From the NCBI RefSeq assembly GCF_000718255.1, contig NZ_JOFJ01000035.1, positions 1 to 17,847 of the forward strand: a stretch of 17,847 bases of DNA, given 5' to 3'. Source of the stretch: Spirillospora albida (GTDB taxonomy: Bacteria > Actinomycetota > Actinomycetes > Streptosporangiales > Streptosporangiaceae). The notes under the pieces are model-generated. The model worked only from the letters and a program-made list of their open reading frames with translations, searched no databases and was not told where the DNA came from. This document shows positions 6,407 through 13,324 of this stretch, piece after piece; the stretch's first letter is position 1; each line of letters starts with the position of its first letter. The position numbers and the translations under genes were made by a program.

Positions 6407-7738
6407 GTGGCGGGAAGGCGGGTCGGCGGCCGGCATCGGCGTCCGCCGGAAGAGCAGGCGACCTACCGCGAGGTGTTCGCGGTAGGCGAGTTCCGTGCCC
6501 TCTGGACGGCGCAGGCGCTGTCCTCCGTAGGCGACCAGCTCGCCCAGGTGGCGCTGGCCGTCCTGGTGTTCCAGAAGACGAACTCGGCGCTGCTGACGGC
6601 GGTCGCGTACGCCCTCACCTACCTGCCGCCGATCGTCGGCGGGCCGGTGCTGTCCGGCCTCGCCGACCTGTTCCCCCGCCGCACGGTCATGGTCGTCTGC
6701 GACGTGCTGCGGGCCGTGCTGGTGGCGGTCATGGCGGTCACGCCGATGCCGTTCGTCCTGCTGTGCGGGCTGGTGTTCCTGACCGTTCTGCTGGGCGCGC
6801 CGTTCTCGGCCGCGCGGGCGGCGGTGCTGCCGGACGTCCTGTCCGGCGATCGGTACGTGGCCGGCACGGCGATCAACAACATGACCCATCAGGGCACGCA
6901 GATGCTGGGCTTCCTGGCCGGCGGCGCGATCGTCGCGGTCGTCGGCACCCATGAGGCGCTGGCCCTGGACGCGCTGACCTTCGGCCTGTCGGCGCTGCTC
7001 CTGATCGGCGGGGTGCGGGCGCGGCCGGCGCCCAGGCGGCGCGAGCGCGAGCCCGCAGGGCTGTGGCGGGGCACGCGGGACGGGGCGCGGCTGGTGTTCG
7101 GCGACCGGACGCTGCGGTCGATCGTCGCGTTCGCGTGGCTGTGCGCGTTCTACACGGTCCCCGAAGGGCTGGCGGCCCCGTACGCGGCGACGTTCGACGG
7201 CGGCGCCGGCACGGTGGGGCTGCTGATGTCGGCGATGCCCGCGGGCATGGTGACCGGCATGTTCCTGTTCAGCCGGTTTGTCCGTCCGACTGATCGGCTG
7301 CGCGCGATGGGCTGGATGTCGATGCTGGCGTCCCTGCCGCTGGTGGTGTCGGCGACTCATCCGCCGCTGTGGGCGGTGGTGGCGCTGTGGGCGATGTCGG
7401 GGCTGGGCAGCGCGTACCAGCTCGCGGCGAACGCGGCGTTCGTCGCGGCCGTCCCCGCGGCCGGGCGCGGGCAGGCGTTCGGGCTGGCCCAGTCCGGCAT
7501 CCTGGCCGGACAGGGCCTCGGCATCCTGGCGGGCGGGGCCGCTGCGCAGTTCCTCGGCCCCGAGGCGGTCGTCGCGCTGGCGGGCGTCCTCGGAGTGTCG
7601 GCCGCCGCGATGCTGACGCTGGGCTGGCACCAGATCCGCGGCGGCGTCATCGCCGCCATGCAGGGGGACGCCGAGGCCGTGCCCGTCGACGTCCCGTCCC
7701 GCCCGGCGGAGGTGTCCCGCTCGGCGGCCGCCGGCTAG
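6407..7738 (+). CDS. MFS transporter (EntS/MFS_3-like exporter)
   Basis: This is a 443-residue multi-pass membrane protein. After a basic cytoplasmic N-terminus it reads 'FRALWTAQALSSVGDQLAQVALAVLVF', typical of the MFS_3 exporter group. It then has successive hydrophobic helices and the loop 'SGLADLFPRRTVMVVCDVLRA', the GxxxDxxxRR-type signature between helices 2 and 3. A charged central loop (RARPAPRRRERE) separates the two six-helix halves. It should export a small molecule by proton antiport; the substrate is not predictable. The GTG start has GGAG five bases upstream. The gene is alone in its orientation, and its stop overlaps that of the convergent pspC-like gene. Confidence 0.85.
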   Translation: MAGRRVGGRHRRPPEEQATYREVFAVGEFRALWTAQALSSVGDQLAQVALAVLVFQKTNSALLTAVAYALTYLPPIVGGPVLSGLADLFPRRTVMVVCDVLRAVLVAVMAVTPMPFVLLCGLVFLTVLLGAPFSAARAAVLPDVLSGDRYVAGTAINNMTHQGTQMLGFLAGGAIVAVVGTHEALALDALTFGLSALLLIGGVRARPAPRRREREPAGLWRGTRDGARLVFGDRTLRSIVAFAWLCAFYTVPEGLAAPYAATFDGGAGTVGLLMSAMPAGMVTGMFLFSRFVRPTDRLRAMGWMSMLASLPLVVSATHPPLWAVVALWAMSGLGSAYQLAANAAFVAAVPAAGRGQAFGLAQSGILAGQGLGILAGGAAAQFLGPEAVVALAGVLGVSAAAMLTLGWHQIRGGVIAAMQGDAEAVPVDVPSRPAEVSRSAAAG

Positions 7739-8073
7739 ACGGTCGTGCGGGTCTTGTTCAGGCCGTCCTTCGCCTTCTGGACGGTGTCCTGGACGGTCGG
7801 GGAATCGCTCGCCTTCCGGATCAGGTCCTCGGCGATCGACGTCGGGGCGCCCTCCTCGGGGATCAGCACCCACGCGATCACGTAGAGGGCGATCCCGGCA
7901 CCGCCGAACAGGGTGAAGGCGCCGAGGCCGAGGCGGACCATGTTGGGGTCGACGTTCATGTAGCGGCCCACGCCGGAGCAGACGCCCGCGAGGAGGCGAC
8001 CCTCCCGCGTGCGGCGCAGCTGCTGGGTCGGGGTCGGGGTCGAGGTGCCGGTGATGTTCTTGTCCATGTCCAT
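7735..8073 (-). CDS. PspC-domain envelope stress protein
   Basis: This small membrane protein of about 112 residues has a PspC domain. After a Thr/Pro-rich N-terminus comes 'LRRTREGRLLAGVCSGVGRYMNVDPNMVRLG', the family signature, then a hydrophobic stretch (about residues 47-71) ending 'VLIPEE'. A charged helical tail follows. PspC proteins act in phage-shock-type membrane stress responses. Two ATGs (8073 and 8067) both have purine-rich ribosome-binding sites (AGGA or GAGG about eight bases upstream). A much longer upstream frame exists only because it runs antisense to glutaryl-CoA dehydrogenase. The upstream region carries a phased direct repeat listed separately. Confidence 0.88.
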   Translation of the reverse strand: MDMDKNITGTSTPTPTQQLRRTREGRLLAGVCSGVGRYMNVDPNMVRLGLGAFTLFGGAGIALYVIAWVLIPEEGAPTSIAEDLIRKASDSPTVQDTVQKAKDGLNKTRTTV

Positions 8074-8115
8074 GACCTCGATCCTGCCCACTCGCCGCCG
8101 GTTATGACATCGGGA

Positions 8116-8136
8116 TCGTCCCTGACTCGTCCCTGA
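8116..8136. promoter_or_regulatory. Tandem 10-bp direct repeat with 11-bp period upstream of pspC-like gene
   Basis: TCGTCCCTGA occurs at 8116-8125 and again at 8127-8136, one base apart, giving about one helical turn between units. On the minus strand it reads TCAGGGACGA twice, about 40-65 bases upstream of the PspC start. It just precedes a weak -10-like CATAAC. The geometry suits a response-regulator dimer acting at the -35 position, although the site also lies in the leader region of the divergent acyl-CoA dehydrogenase. Confidence 0.45.
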
Positions 8137-8203
8137 GCCCGACCCCGGGACGGCGACGTCATACCCTGGCGACCGAAAGGTCCCGGAGAGAGGATGCCCC
8201 CGC

Positions 8204-9355
8204 ATGGACGTGCTGCGCGTCGACGACCGGCTGACGGACGAGGAGCGCCTCGTCCGCGACACGGTACGGGGGTTCGTCGCGGAGAGGATCGCGCCGCATC
8301 TGGCCGGCTGGTTCGAGGACGGCACGTTCCCGGCCCGCGAGCTGGCGCCGGAACTCGGCGAGCTGGGGCTGCTGGGCATGCATCTGCGCGGCCACGGCTG
8401 CGCCGGGACGAGCGCCGTCGCGTACGGGGTGGCGTGCCGCGAGCTGGAGGCGGCGGATTCGGGGCTGCGCAGCTTCGTGTCCGTCCAGGGGTCCCTGGCG
8501 ATGGCGGCGATCCACAAGTACGGGTCGGAGGAGCAGAAGCGCGAGTGGCTGCCGCGCATGGCGGCCGGCGAGGCGATCGGCTGCTTCGGGCTGACCGAGC
8601 CCGATCGCGGCTCCGACCCGGGCGACATGCGCACGCACGCCCGCCGCGACGGGACCGACTGGGTGCTGAACGGCGCCAAGATGTGGATCACGAACGGCTC
8701 GGTCGCCGATGTGGCCGTCGTGTGGGCGCGGACCGACGACGGCATCCGCGGCTTCCTCGTCCCGGCGGGGACGCCGGGGTTCACGGCGAGCGACATCCAC
8801 CGGAAGCTGTCGCTGCGGGCGTCCGTCACCTCGGAACTGGTGCTGGACGACGTGCGCCTGCCCGCCGACGCGATGCTGCCGGACGTGAAGGGCCTGAAGG
8901 GCCCGCTCGGCTGCCTGTCGGAGGCCCGCTACGGCATCCTCTGGGGCGCGGTCGGCGCGGGCCGCTCCTGCTACGAGGCGGCCGTCGACTACGCCAGGAC
9001 CCGCGAGCAGTTCGGCAAGCCGATCGGCGCGTTCCAGCTCACCCAGGAGAAGCTCGCCTGGATGGAGGTCGCGCTGGGCCAGGCGGGCCTGACCGCCCTG
9101 CACATCGGCCGCCTGAAGGATGAGGGCACCGTCACACCGCAGCAGGTCTCGTTCGGCAAGCTCGCGAACGTCCGCGCCGCGATCGACGTGGCCCGCCAGG
9201 CCCGGACGATCCTCGGCGCCAACGGCATCACGCTGGAGTATCCGGTGATCCGCCACATGAACAACCTGGAGAGCGTCCTCACCTACGAGGGGACGCAGGA
9301 GGTGCACCTCCTGACCCTGGGCAAGGCCATCACCGGTCTGGACGCCTTCCGCTGA
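8204..9355 (+). CDS. gcdH: Glutaryl-CoA dehydrogenase (acyl-CoA dehydrogenase family)
   Basis: This 383-residue FAD enzyme oxidises and decarboxylates glutaryl-CoA to crotonyl-CoA in lysine and tryptophan breakdown. It follows the human enzyme closely: 'SGLRSFVSVQGSLAM' (Arg89, the substrate-carboxylate position), 'CFGLTEPDRGSDPGDM', 'KLSLRASVTSELVLDDV', and the catalytic base in TYEGTQEVH (Glu362). The end 'LGKAITGLDAF' is also typical. The ATG is preceded by GAGAGG about ten bases upstream. No electron-transfer or other lysine-degradation gene is adjacent. The specific assignment over other acyl-CoA dehydrogenases rests on these motifs. Confidence 0.9.
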   Translation: MDVLRVDDRLTDEERLVRDTVRGFVAERIAPHLAGWFEDGTFPARELAPELGELGLLGMHLRGHGCAGTSAVAYGVACRELEAADSGLRSFVSVQGSLAMAAIHKYGSEEQKREWLPRMAAGEAIGCFGLTEPDRGSDPGDMRTHARRDGTDWVLNGAKMWITNGSVADVAVVWARTDDGIRGFLVPAGTPGFTASDIHRKLSLRASVTSELVLDDVRLPADAMLPDVKGLKGPLGCLSEARYGILWGAVGAGRSCYEAAVDYARTREQFGKPIGAFQLTQEKLAWMEVALGQAGLTALHIGRLKDEGTVTPQQVSFGKLANVRAAIDVARQARTILGANGITLEYPVIRHMNNLESVLTYEGTQEVHLLTLGKAITGLDAFR

Positions 9356-9368
9356 CACCCGGGACAGA

Positions 9369-9388
9369 ATCTGATAATCAGATATGAT
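9369..9388 (+). promoter_or_regulatory. vapBC operator palindrome and -10 box
   Basis: A perfect 15-bp palindrome, ATCTGAT-A-ATCAGAT, covers 9369-9383 and abuts a good -10 hexamer, TATGAT (9383-9388). The antitoxin ATG begins at 9395, six bases after the -10 box. Transcription probably starts at or next to the ATG, giving a leaderless mRNA. The palindrome is the natural site for autorepression by the antitoxin-toxin complex. The -35 position (CGGGAC) is weak. Confidence 0.65.
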
Positions 9389-9394
9389 GGTGCC

Positions 9395-9652
9395 ATGCGG
9401 AATTGGACGGCCACCGAGGCGTCCAGGAGGTTCTCGGAGCTCCTCGACGCGATCGAGCACGGCGAGACCATCACGATCACCCGCGGGAACCGCGCCATCG
9501 CCGAGATCGGGCCGGCTCGCCGCCGCACGGGGGCGGACTTGCGCGCGGCGCTCGCCGACGTACCGCCGCCGGACGACCGGTTCGAGGCGGACATCGACGC
9601 GGCCCGGCACCTGCTGACCGCGGATGAGGGCGACCCGTGGGCCGACGCCTGA
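9395..9652 (+). CDS. Phd/YefM-type antitoxin
   Basis: This 85-residue protein begins 'MRNWTATEASRRFSELLDAIEHGETITITRGNRAIAEIGP', the Phd/YefM/VapB-type antitoxin fold that dimerises and binds the operator. The C-terminal part (DDRFEADIDAARHLL) is the expected toxin-neutralising segment. No ribosome-binding site is visible before the ATG, consistent with leaderless translation. The stop overlaps the toxin start by 16 bases, tying synthesis of the two proteins. Confidence 0.87.
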   Translation: MRNWTATEASRRFSELLDAIEHGETITITRGNRAIAEIGPARRRTGADLRAALADVPPPDDRFEADIDAARHLLTADEGDPWADA

Positions 9653-10038
9653 TCCTCGACACCAACGTGCTGATCGCCTACGAGCGCGGCACCATCGACC
9701 GTCTCGCGCTCGACGGCGACGACCTCGCCGTCGCCGCGGTGACGGTCGCCGAGTACCGGAGCGGGATCGAGCTCGCCGACTCGGCGGAGCGCGCCGCGGC
9801 CCGCTCCCGCGCCCTCGCGGCGATCACGTCCGTGATCGAGGTGCTGGACTACACCGCGACCACCGCCGTCCACCACGCCCGGCTGATCGCGGACGTCCGC
9901 CGGGCCGGGGCACCGCGCGGCGCGCACGACCTGATCATCGCCGCGCACGCCCTGGAGACGGGACGCGTCGTCCTCAGCCGCGACGCGAAGGCACGCTTCG
10001 CCGGACTGTCCGGGGTCGTGGCCGACACACCCGCCTGA
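9637..10038 (+). CDS. vapC: VapC-type PIN-domain toxin (ribonuclease)
   Basis: This 133-residue PIN-domain protein is expected to cleave RNA with Mg2+/Mn2+ when released from its antitoxin. The acidic residues sit where expected: Asp8 in LILDTNVLIAYERG, Glu39 in TVAEYRSG, Asp98 in AHDLIIAAHA, and Asp116 in VVLSRDAKAR. The GTG start lies within the antitoxin gene (16-base overlap), which supports translational coupling. All catalytic residues are present, so it looks active. The RNA target cannot be read from the sequence. Confidence 0.88.
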   Translation: MGRRLILDTNVLIAYERGTIDRLALDGDDLAVAAVTVAEYRSGIELADSAERAAARSRALAAITSVIEVLDYTATTAVHHARLIADVRRAGAPRGAHDLIIAAHALETGRVVLSRDAKARFAGLSGVVADTPA

Positions 10039-10177
10039 CGGCCCGCGGTGTGAGGTCCGTTAAGTAGTGCTTCACGGCGGGATGAAGGCATATTGACTGG
10101 ACGTTGCAACTTCGCCGGGGGCAGACTCGTTGTCCCAGGTCAAGCCATTTACGCGAAGCCATGATCAGAGGAGCGGC

Positions 10178-11197
10178 ATGAGGATCGGGATCGTCGGGGC
10201 CACCGGGCAGGTCGGGGGCGTGATGCGCGGCATCCTCGCCGAGCGCGGGTTCCCGGCCGAGGAACTGCGGCTGTTCGCGTCGGCGCGGTCGGCCGGGCGG
10301 AGGCTGCCCTGGAACGGCACCGAGGTCTCGGTCGAGGACGCCGCGACCGCCGACTTCCGCGGGCTCGACATCGTGCTGTTCTCGGCGGGCAAGGGCTCGT
10401 CCCTCGCGCTCGCGCCGAAGGTCGCCGCCGCCGGGGCCGTCGTGATCGACAACTCGTCGGGCTGGCGGATGGACCCGGACGTCCCGCTCGTCGTCTCCGA
10501 GGTCAACCCGCACGCCGCCCGCGTCCGGCCCAAGGGGATCATCGCGAACCCCAACTGCACCACGATGGCCGCGATGCCGGTGCTGCGCCCGCTGCACGAG
10601 GAGGCGGGGCTGGCCGCGCTCGTCGTGTCCACCTACCAGGCGGTGTCCGGCAGCGGCCTCGCCGGTGTCGCCGAGCTTCACGAGCAGGCGGGGAAGGTCA
10701 TCGGGACCGCCGACCGGCTCACCCACGACGGCGCGGCGGTCGAGTTCCCCGACCCGAAGGTCTACGTGCGGCCGATCGCGTTCAACGTCCTGCCGATGGC
10801 CGGCTCGATCGTGGACGACGGTCTCGGCGAGACCGACGAGGAGCAGAAGCTCCGCAACGAGAGCCGCAAGATCCTGGAGATCCCGGGGCTGAAGGTCTCC
10901 GGCACCTGCGTGCGGGTGCCGGTGTTCACCGGCCACTCCCTGCAGATCAACGCCCGGTTCGACCGGCCGATCTCGCCGGAGCGCGCCGCCGAGCTGCTCG
11001 CCGGCGCCCCGGGTGTCGTGCTGTCGGACGTCCCGACGCCGCTGCAGGCCGCCGGGCAGGACCCGACGTACGTGGGCCGCATCCGGCGCGACGAGACCGT
11101 CGAGAACGGCCTCGCGCTGTTCTGCTCCGGCGACAACCTCCGCAAGGGCGCGGCGCTCAACGCCGTGCAGATCGCCGAGCTGGTCGCCGCCGAGTAG
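10178..11197 (+). CDS. asd: Aspartate-semialdehyde dehydrogenase
   Basis: This 339-residue enzyme reduces aspartyl phosphate to aspartate semialdehyde with NADPH, feeding lysine, threonine, methionine and diaminopimelate synthesis. The NADP loop GATGQVGG is at residues 7-14, the catalytic cysteine is Cys127 in ANPNCTTM, and the general base is His253 in TGHSLQIN. The ATG at 10178 has AGAGGAG just upstream. A longer frame from 10130 adds 16 residues before the Rossmann start and is rejected. Aspartokinase, the frequent neighbour, is not adjacent here. It converges on the DUF2277 gene with only three bases between stops. Confidence 0.93.
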   Translation: MRIGIVGATGQVGGVMRGILAERGFPAEELRLFASARSAGRRLPWNGTEVSVEDAATADFRGLDIVLFSAGKGSSLALAPKVAAAGAVVIDNSSGWRMDPDVPLVVSEVNPHAARVRPKGIIANPNCTTMAAMPVLRPLHEEAGLAALVVSTYQAVSGSGLAGVAELHEQAGKVIGTADRLTHDGAAVEFPDPKVYVRPIAFNVLPMAGSIVDDGLGETDEEQKLRNESRKILEIPGLKVSGTCVRVPVFTGHSLQINARFDRPISPERAAELLAGAPGVVLSDVPTPLQAAGQDPTYVGRIRRDETVENGLALFCSGDNLRKGAALNAVQIAELVAAE

Positions 11198-11200
11198 CGG

Positions 11201-11413
11201 TCACCTGCTCCCTCTGACCTCAAGGGCGTCGAGGAGCGCGGCCGTGCTGCGCGCCACCTCCTCGACGGCCCGGTCGAACGCCTCCGCGTTGTGGGACGCG
11301 GGGGCGCGGAACCCGGAGATCTTCCTGACGTACTGGAGCGCCGCCGCGCGGATGTCGTCGTCGGTGACGTCCTCGGCGAACGGCGGGCGGAGCGTCTTGA
11401 TGCTGCGGCACAT
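11201..11413 (-). CDS. DUF2277 family protein
   Basis: This 70-residue protein begins 'MCRSIKTLRPPF' and continues 'IRAAALQYVRKISGFRAPASHNAEAFDRAV', which I recognise as the conserved small actinobacterial DUF2277 family. The function is unknown. The conserved N-terminal Cys and Arg/Lys-rich start fix the ATG at 11413. A longer in-frame extension upstream is not part of the family. A G-run (GGGGG) just before the ATG can serve as the ribosome-binding site. It lies tail-to-tail with asd. Confidence 0.88.
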   Translation of the reverse strand: MCRSIKTLRPPFAEDVTDDDIRAAALQYVRKISGFRAPASHNAEAFDRAVEEVARSTAALLDALEVRGSR

Positions 11414-11451
11414 GCCCCCATTGTGACCGGGGCCACCGACAGGGCGCCGGG

Positions 11452-11497
11452 TCCGGGCCGCCGCGGGATCGGTGGGGAGCCACCGCGGCGGCCCGGA
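11452..11497. terminator. 15-bp hairpin, possible terminator or regulatory stem
   Basis: TCCGGGCCGCCGCGG (11452-11466) pairs perfectly with 11483-11497 across a 16-base loop. There is no U-tract on either side, which is common for actinobacterial terminators but leaves the role open. It lies upstream of the DUF2277 gene and downstream of the minus-strand aminopeptidase gene. Confidence 0.4.
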
Positions 11498-11523
11498 GCG
11501 GGGATGGGGCCGGTGGAGCTGGA

Positions 11524-11560
11524 CGCGGATGCGGCCGGACGGGGGACGGCCGCATCCGCG
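11524..11560 (-). terminator. 14-bp hairpin, probable terminator of the protease transcript
   Basis: CGCGGATGCGGCCG (11524-11537) pairs perfectly with CGGCCGCATCCGCG (11547-11560) around a nine-base loop. It lies about 175 bases downstream of the aminopeptidase stop on the minus strand. It lacks a T-run, so factor-independent termination is an inference from stem strength. Confidence 0.45.
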
Positions 11561-11734
11561 GGCGTGCGAGGCCGTGGGCGTCCGCCCGGCCCGGGTGAGC
11601 TGATCAAGAGTGCACCGTGCCGGTGGCGGCCCCGTCAACCGATCCATGCCGGACTGGATTTTCAATGTTGACGAGACAGCCGGTGAAACTCTTGAAACAG
11701 CCTTCCGAGCTGGGCGGACGCCCCGGCCGCCGGG

Positions 11735-13249
11735 TCATCCCGTGATCGTGACGTCGTCCAGGCCGGCCTCGATGAGGCTGCCGGTCCCGGCGTCCGCGGC
11801 GTCCACGAGGATGCGGATCGACTGCCCCGCGTAGGCGGAGATGTCGGCGGTCTGGGTCCGCCAGGCCCCGGCCCTGTTCGCCGCCGACCCGGCCTGGTTC
11901 AGCACGGTCGCCGTCCCGTTGGGCCCGACGATCCGGACCCGCAGGTAGTCCGTCGAGGACGCGTTGTTCAGGTGGGCGAGGAACCACGCGAACGACAGCG
12001 TCCGCGCCCCGGCGGGCACGGCGATCGGCGCGGACTGGATGCTCGTCGTCCCGCCGTCGACGTCGTTCGCCCCCGCGGATGAACCCGCGGAGGCGCCGGT
12101 GACCAGGGCGCCGCTTCCGGACGCCGCGGCGATCTGGAGGCTCGTGCCGGAGCTGCTCGTGGGCTGCGGGACGCCCCGCTCGAACCGGCCCGCGGTGGCG
12201 GTGTCGGTCCCGGACGGGTTCGCCGTCCAGCCCCGGTCGCCCTCGAGGTCGTCGCTGTAGAGGACGTCGCCGGGCGGCCCGCCCGTCCCGCCGAGGGTCC
12301 AGATCGCGTGCGCGATCGCGTCGGAGTTCCGGTCGAGGGCGGTGTCGTTGATGTTGGACGTGGTGTCGCAGGACGAGTGGTAGCAGCGGTCGAACGCGAC
12401 GCCCGCCGTGCCGCCCCACAGCTGCGCCTGCGCGGTCGTCTTGCGGCCCTCGGCGCCCGTGAACAGGCCGCCTGCGGGGATCCCGACGCGGATGAACGGC
12501 CCGTAGTCGGAGCGGCCGTCGAACGCGGTGTCCTGGACGGTGACGCCGATCGAGGTGAAGTGCTGCCGCAGCACCCGCTCGATCTCAGCGGACCCGGCCG
12601 GGCCGCCGCTGCCGCTGGACCCGTCGCCGTCGTAGGCGAAGTAGCCCGGGTTCGGGGAGCCGATCATGTCGAAGTTCAGGTAGCCCCCGATCTTCGCGCG
12701 TTCGGCGGACGGCAGGTTGTTGACGTAGTGGTTCGAGCCGATCAGGCCGAGCTCCTCGGCGCCCCACCAGGCGAACCGCAGGTGCCGGTCGGGCTGGTAG
12801 CCCTCGCGGGCGACGGTGAGCGCGGTCTCCAGGATCGCGGCGGAGCCGGACCCGTTGTCGTTGATCCCGGCGCCGGAGCCGACGCTGTCGAGGTGCGCGC
12901 CCGTCATCAGGACGTTGTTCGCGTCGCCGCCCGGCCGGTCGGCGATCAGGTTGTAGCCGGTGGCGCCGTTGTAGGTGAACGACTGGATCACGGTCTGGTA
13001 GCCGGCCGCGTCCAGTTTCGCCTTCACGTAGTCGAGGGACGCCCGGTAGCCGGGACGGCCGTGGGCGCGGTTGCCGCCGTTGGCGGTCGCGATGCTCTGC
13101 AGCTGCGCCAGGTGCGCCTTGACGTTCGCCAGGGAGATGTCCGGTGCGGCGACGGCCGCCGCCGTGCGGGGCGCGGCGCCCGCGGACGGCGCGAGGGCCG
13201 CGAGGGCCAGTACGGCCGCCCCCGCGGCCGCGATGGTGCGCGATCTCAT
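11735..13249 (-). CDS. Secreted M28 aminopeptidase (S. griseus aminopeptidase-like) with extra C-terminal domain
   Basis: This is a 504-residue exported aminopeptidase. A signal peptide (residues 1-26, ending AGA before AP) precedes a catalytic domain very like Streptomyces griseus aminopeptidase from 'APDISLANVKAHLAQLQSIA'. Two-zinc ligands are visible: His119 (GAHLDS), Asp131 (GINDNGSG), Glu165/166 (GAEELGL), Asp194 (NFDMIGS) and His291 (CYHSSCD). A probable disulfide joins Cys289 and Cys294. About 180 residues after a GGTGGPPG linker form an added beta-rich domain, shared with the neighbouring M4 protease. The ATG has GGAGGA five bases upstream. It likely removes N-terminal residues from peptides outside the cell, complementing the M4 endopeptidase. 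Confidence 0.92.
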   Translation of the reverse strand: MRSRTIAAAGAAVLALAALAPSAGAAPRTAAAVAAPDISLANVKAHLAQLQSIATANGGNRAHGRPGYRASLDYVKAKLDAAGYQTVIQSFTYNGATGYNLIADRPGGDANNVLMTGAHLDSVGSGAGINDNGSGSAAILETALTVAREGYQPDRHLRFAWWGAEELGLIGSNHYVNNLPSAERAKIGGYLNFDMIGSPNPGYFAYDGDGSSGSGGPAGSAEIERVLRQHFTSIGVTVQDTAFDGRSDYGPFIRVGIPAGGLFTGAEGRKTTAQAQLWGGTAGVAFDRCYHSSCDTTSNINDTALDRNSDAIAHAIWTLGGTGGPPGDVLYSDDLEGDRGWTANPSGTDTATAGRFERGVPQPTSSSGTSLQIAAASGSGALVTGASAGSSAGANDVDGGTTSIQSAPIAVPAGARTLSFAWFLAHLNNASSTDYLRVRIVGPNGTATVLNQAGSAANRAGAWRTQTADISAYAGQSIRILVDAADAGTGSLIEAGLDDVTITG

Positions 13250-13266
13250 GGTGTTCCTCCAGGGGG

Positions 13267-13301
13267 CGGCCCGTGGCGGGACGGAGGCCCGCCACGGGCC
13301 G
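13267..13301 (-). terminator. 14-bp hairpin between the M4 and M28 genes
   Basis: CGGCCCGTGGCGGG (13267-13280) pairs perfectly with 13288-13301 around a seven-base loop. On the minus strand it follows the M4 stop by 23 bases and ends only seven bases before the M28 Shine-Dalgarno (13255-13260). It may end the M4 transcript, stabilise its 3' end, or attenuate read-through into M28. Confidence 0.5.
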
Positions 13302-13324
13302 GGCAGGGGGTGATGGAGAGGGGG

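Larger units (their letters stand above)
11414..11734. other. Intergenic region with two strong hairpins and an AT-rich patch
   Basis: There is no credible gene in these 321 bases. They hold two long GC-rich hairpins (11452-11497 and 11524-11560) and an AT-richer stretch around 11650-11700. That stretch contains TGGATTTTCAAT, a 12-mer that recurs at 15912-15923. A weak plus-strand frame from 11646 has no ribosome-binding site and runs antisense into the aminopeptidase gene. Confidence 0.6.

Noticed and set aside
6338..7873. 511-codon minus-strand frame
   Set aside because: It is antisense to the MFS transporter, with an Arg/Gln/His-rich composition and no motif.
8159..9610. 483-codon minus-strand frame
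   Set aside because: It is antisense to glutaryl-CoA dehydrogenase.
11646..11834. Small plus-strand frame beginning MPDWIFNVDE
   Set aside because: There is no ribosome-binding site, and it runs antisense into the aminopeptidase coding region.
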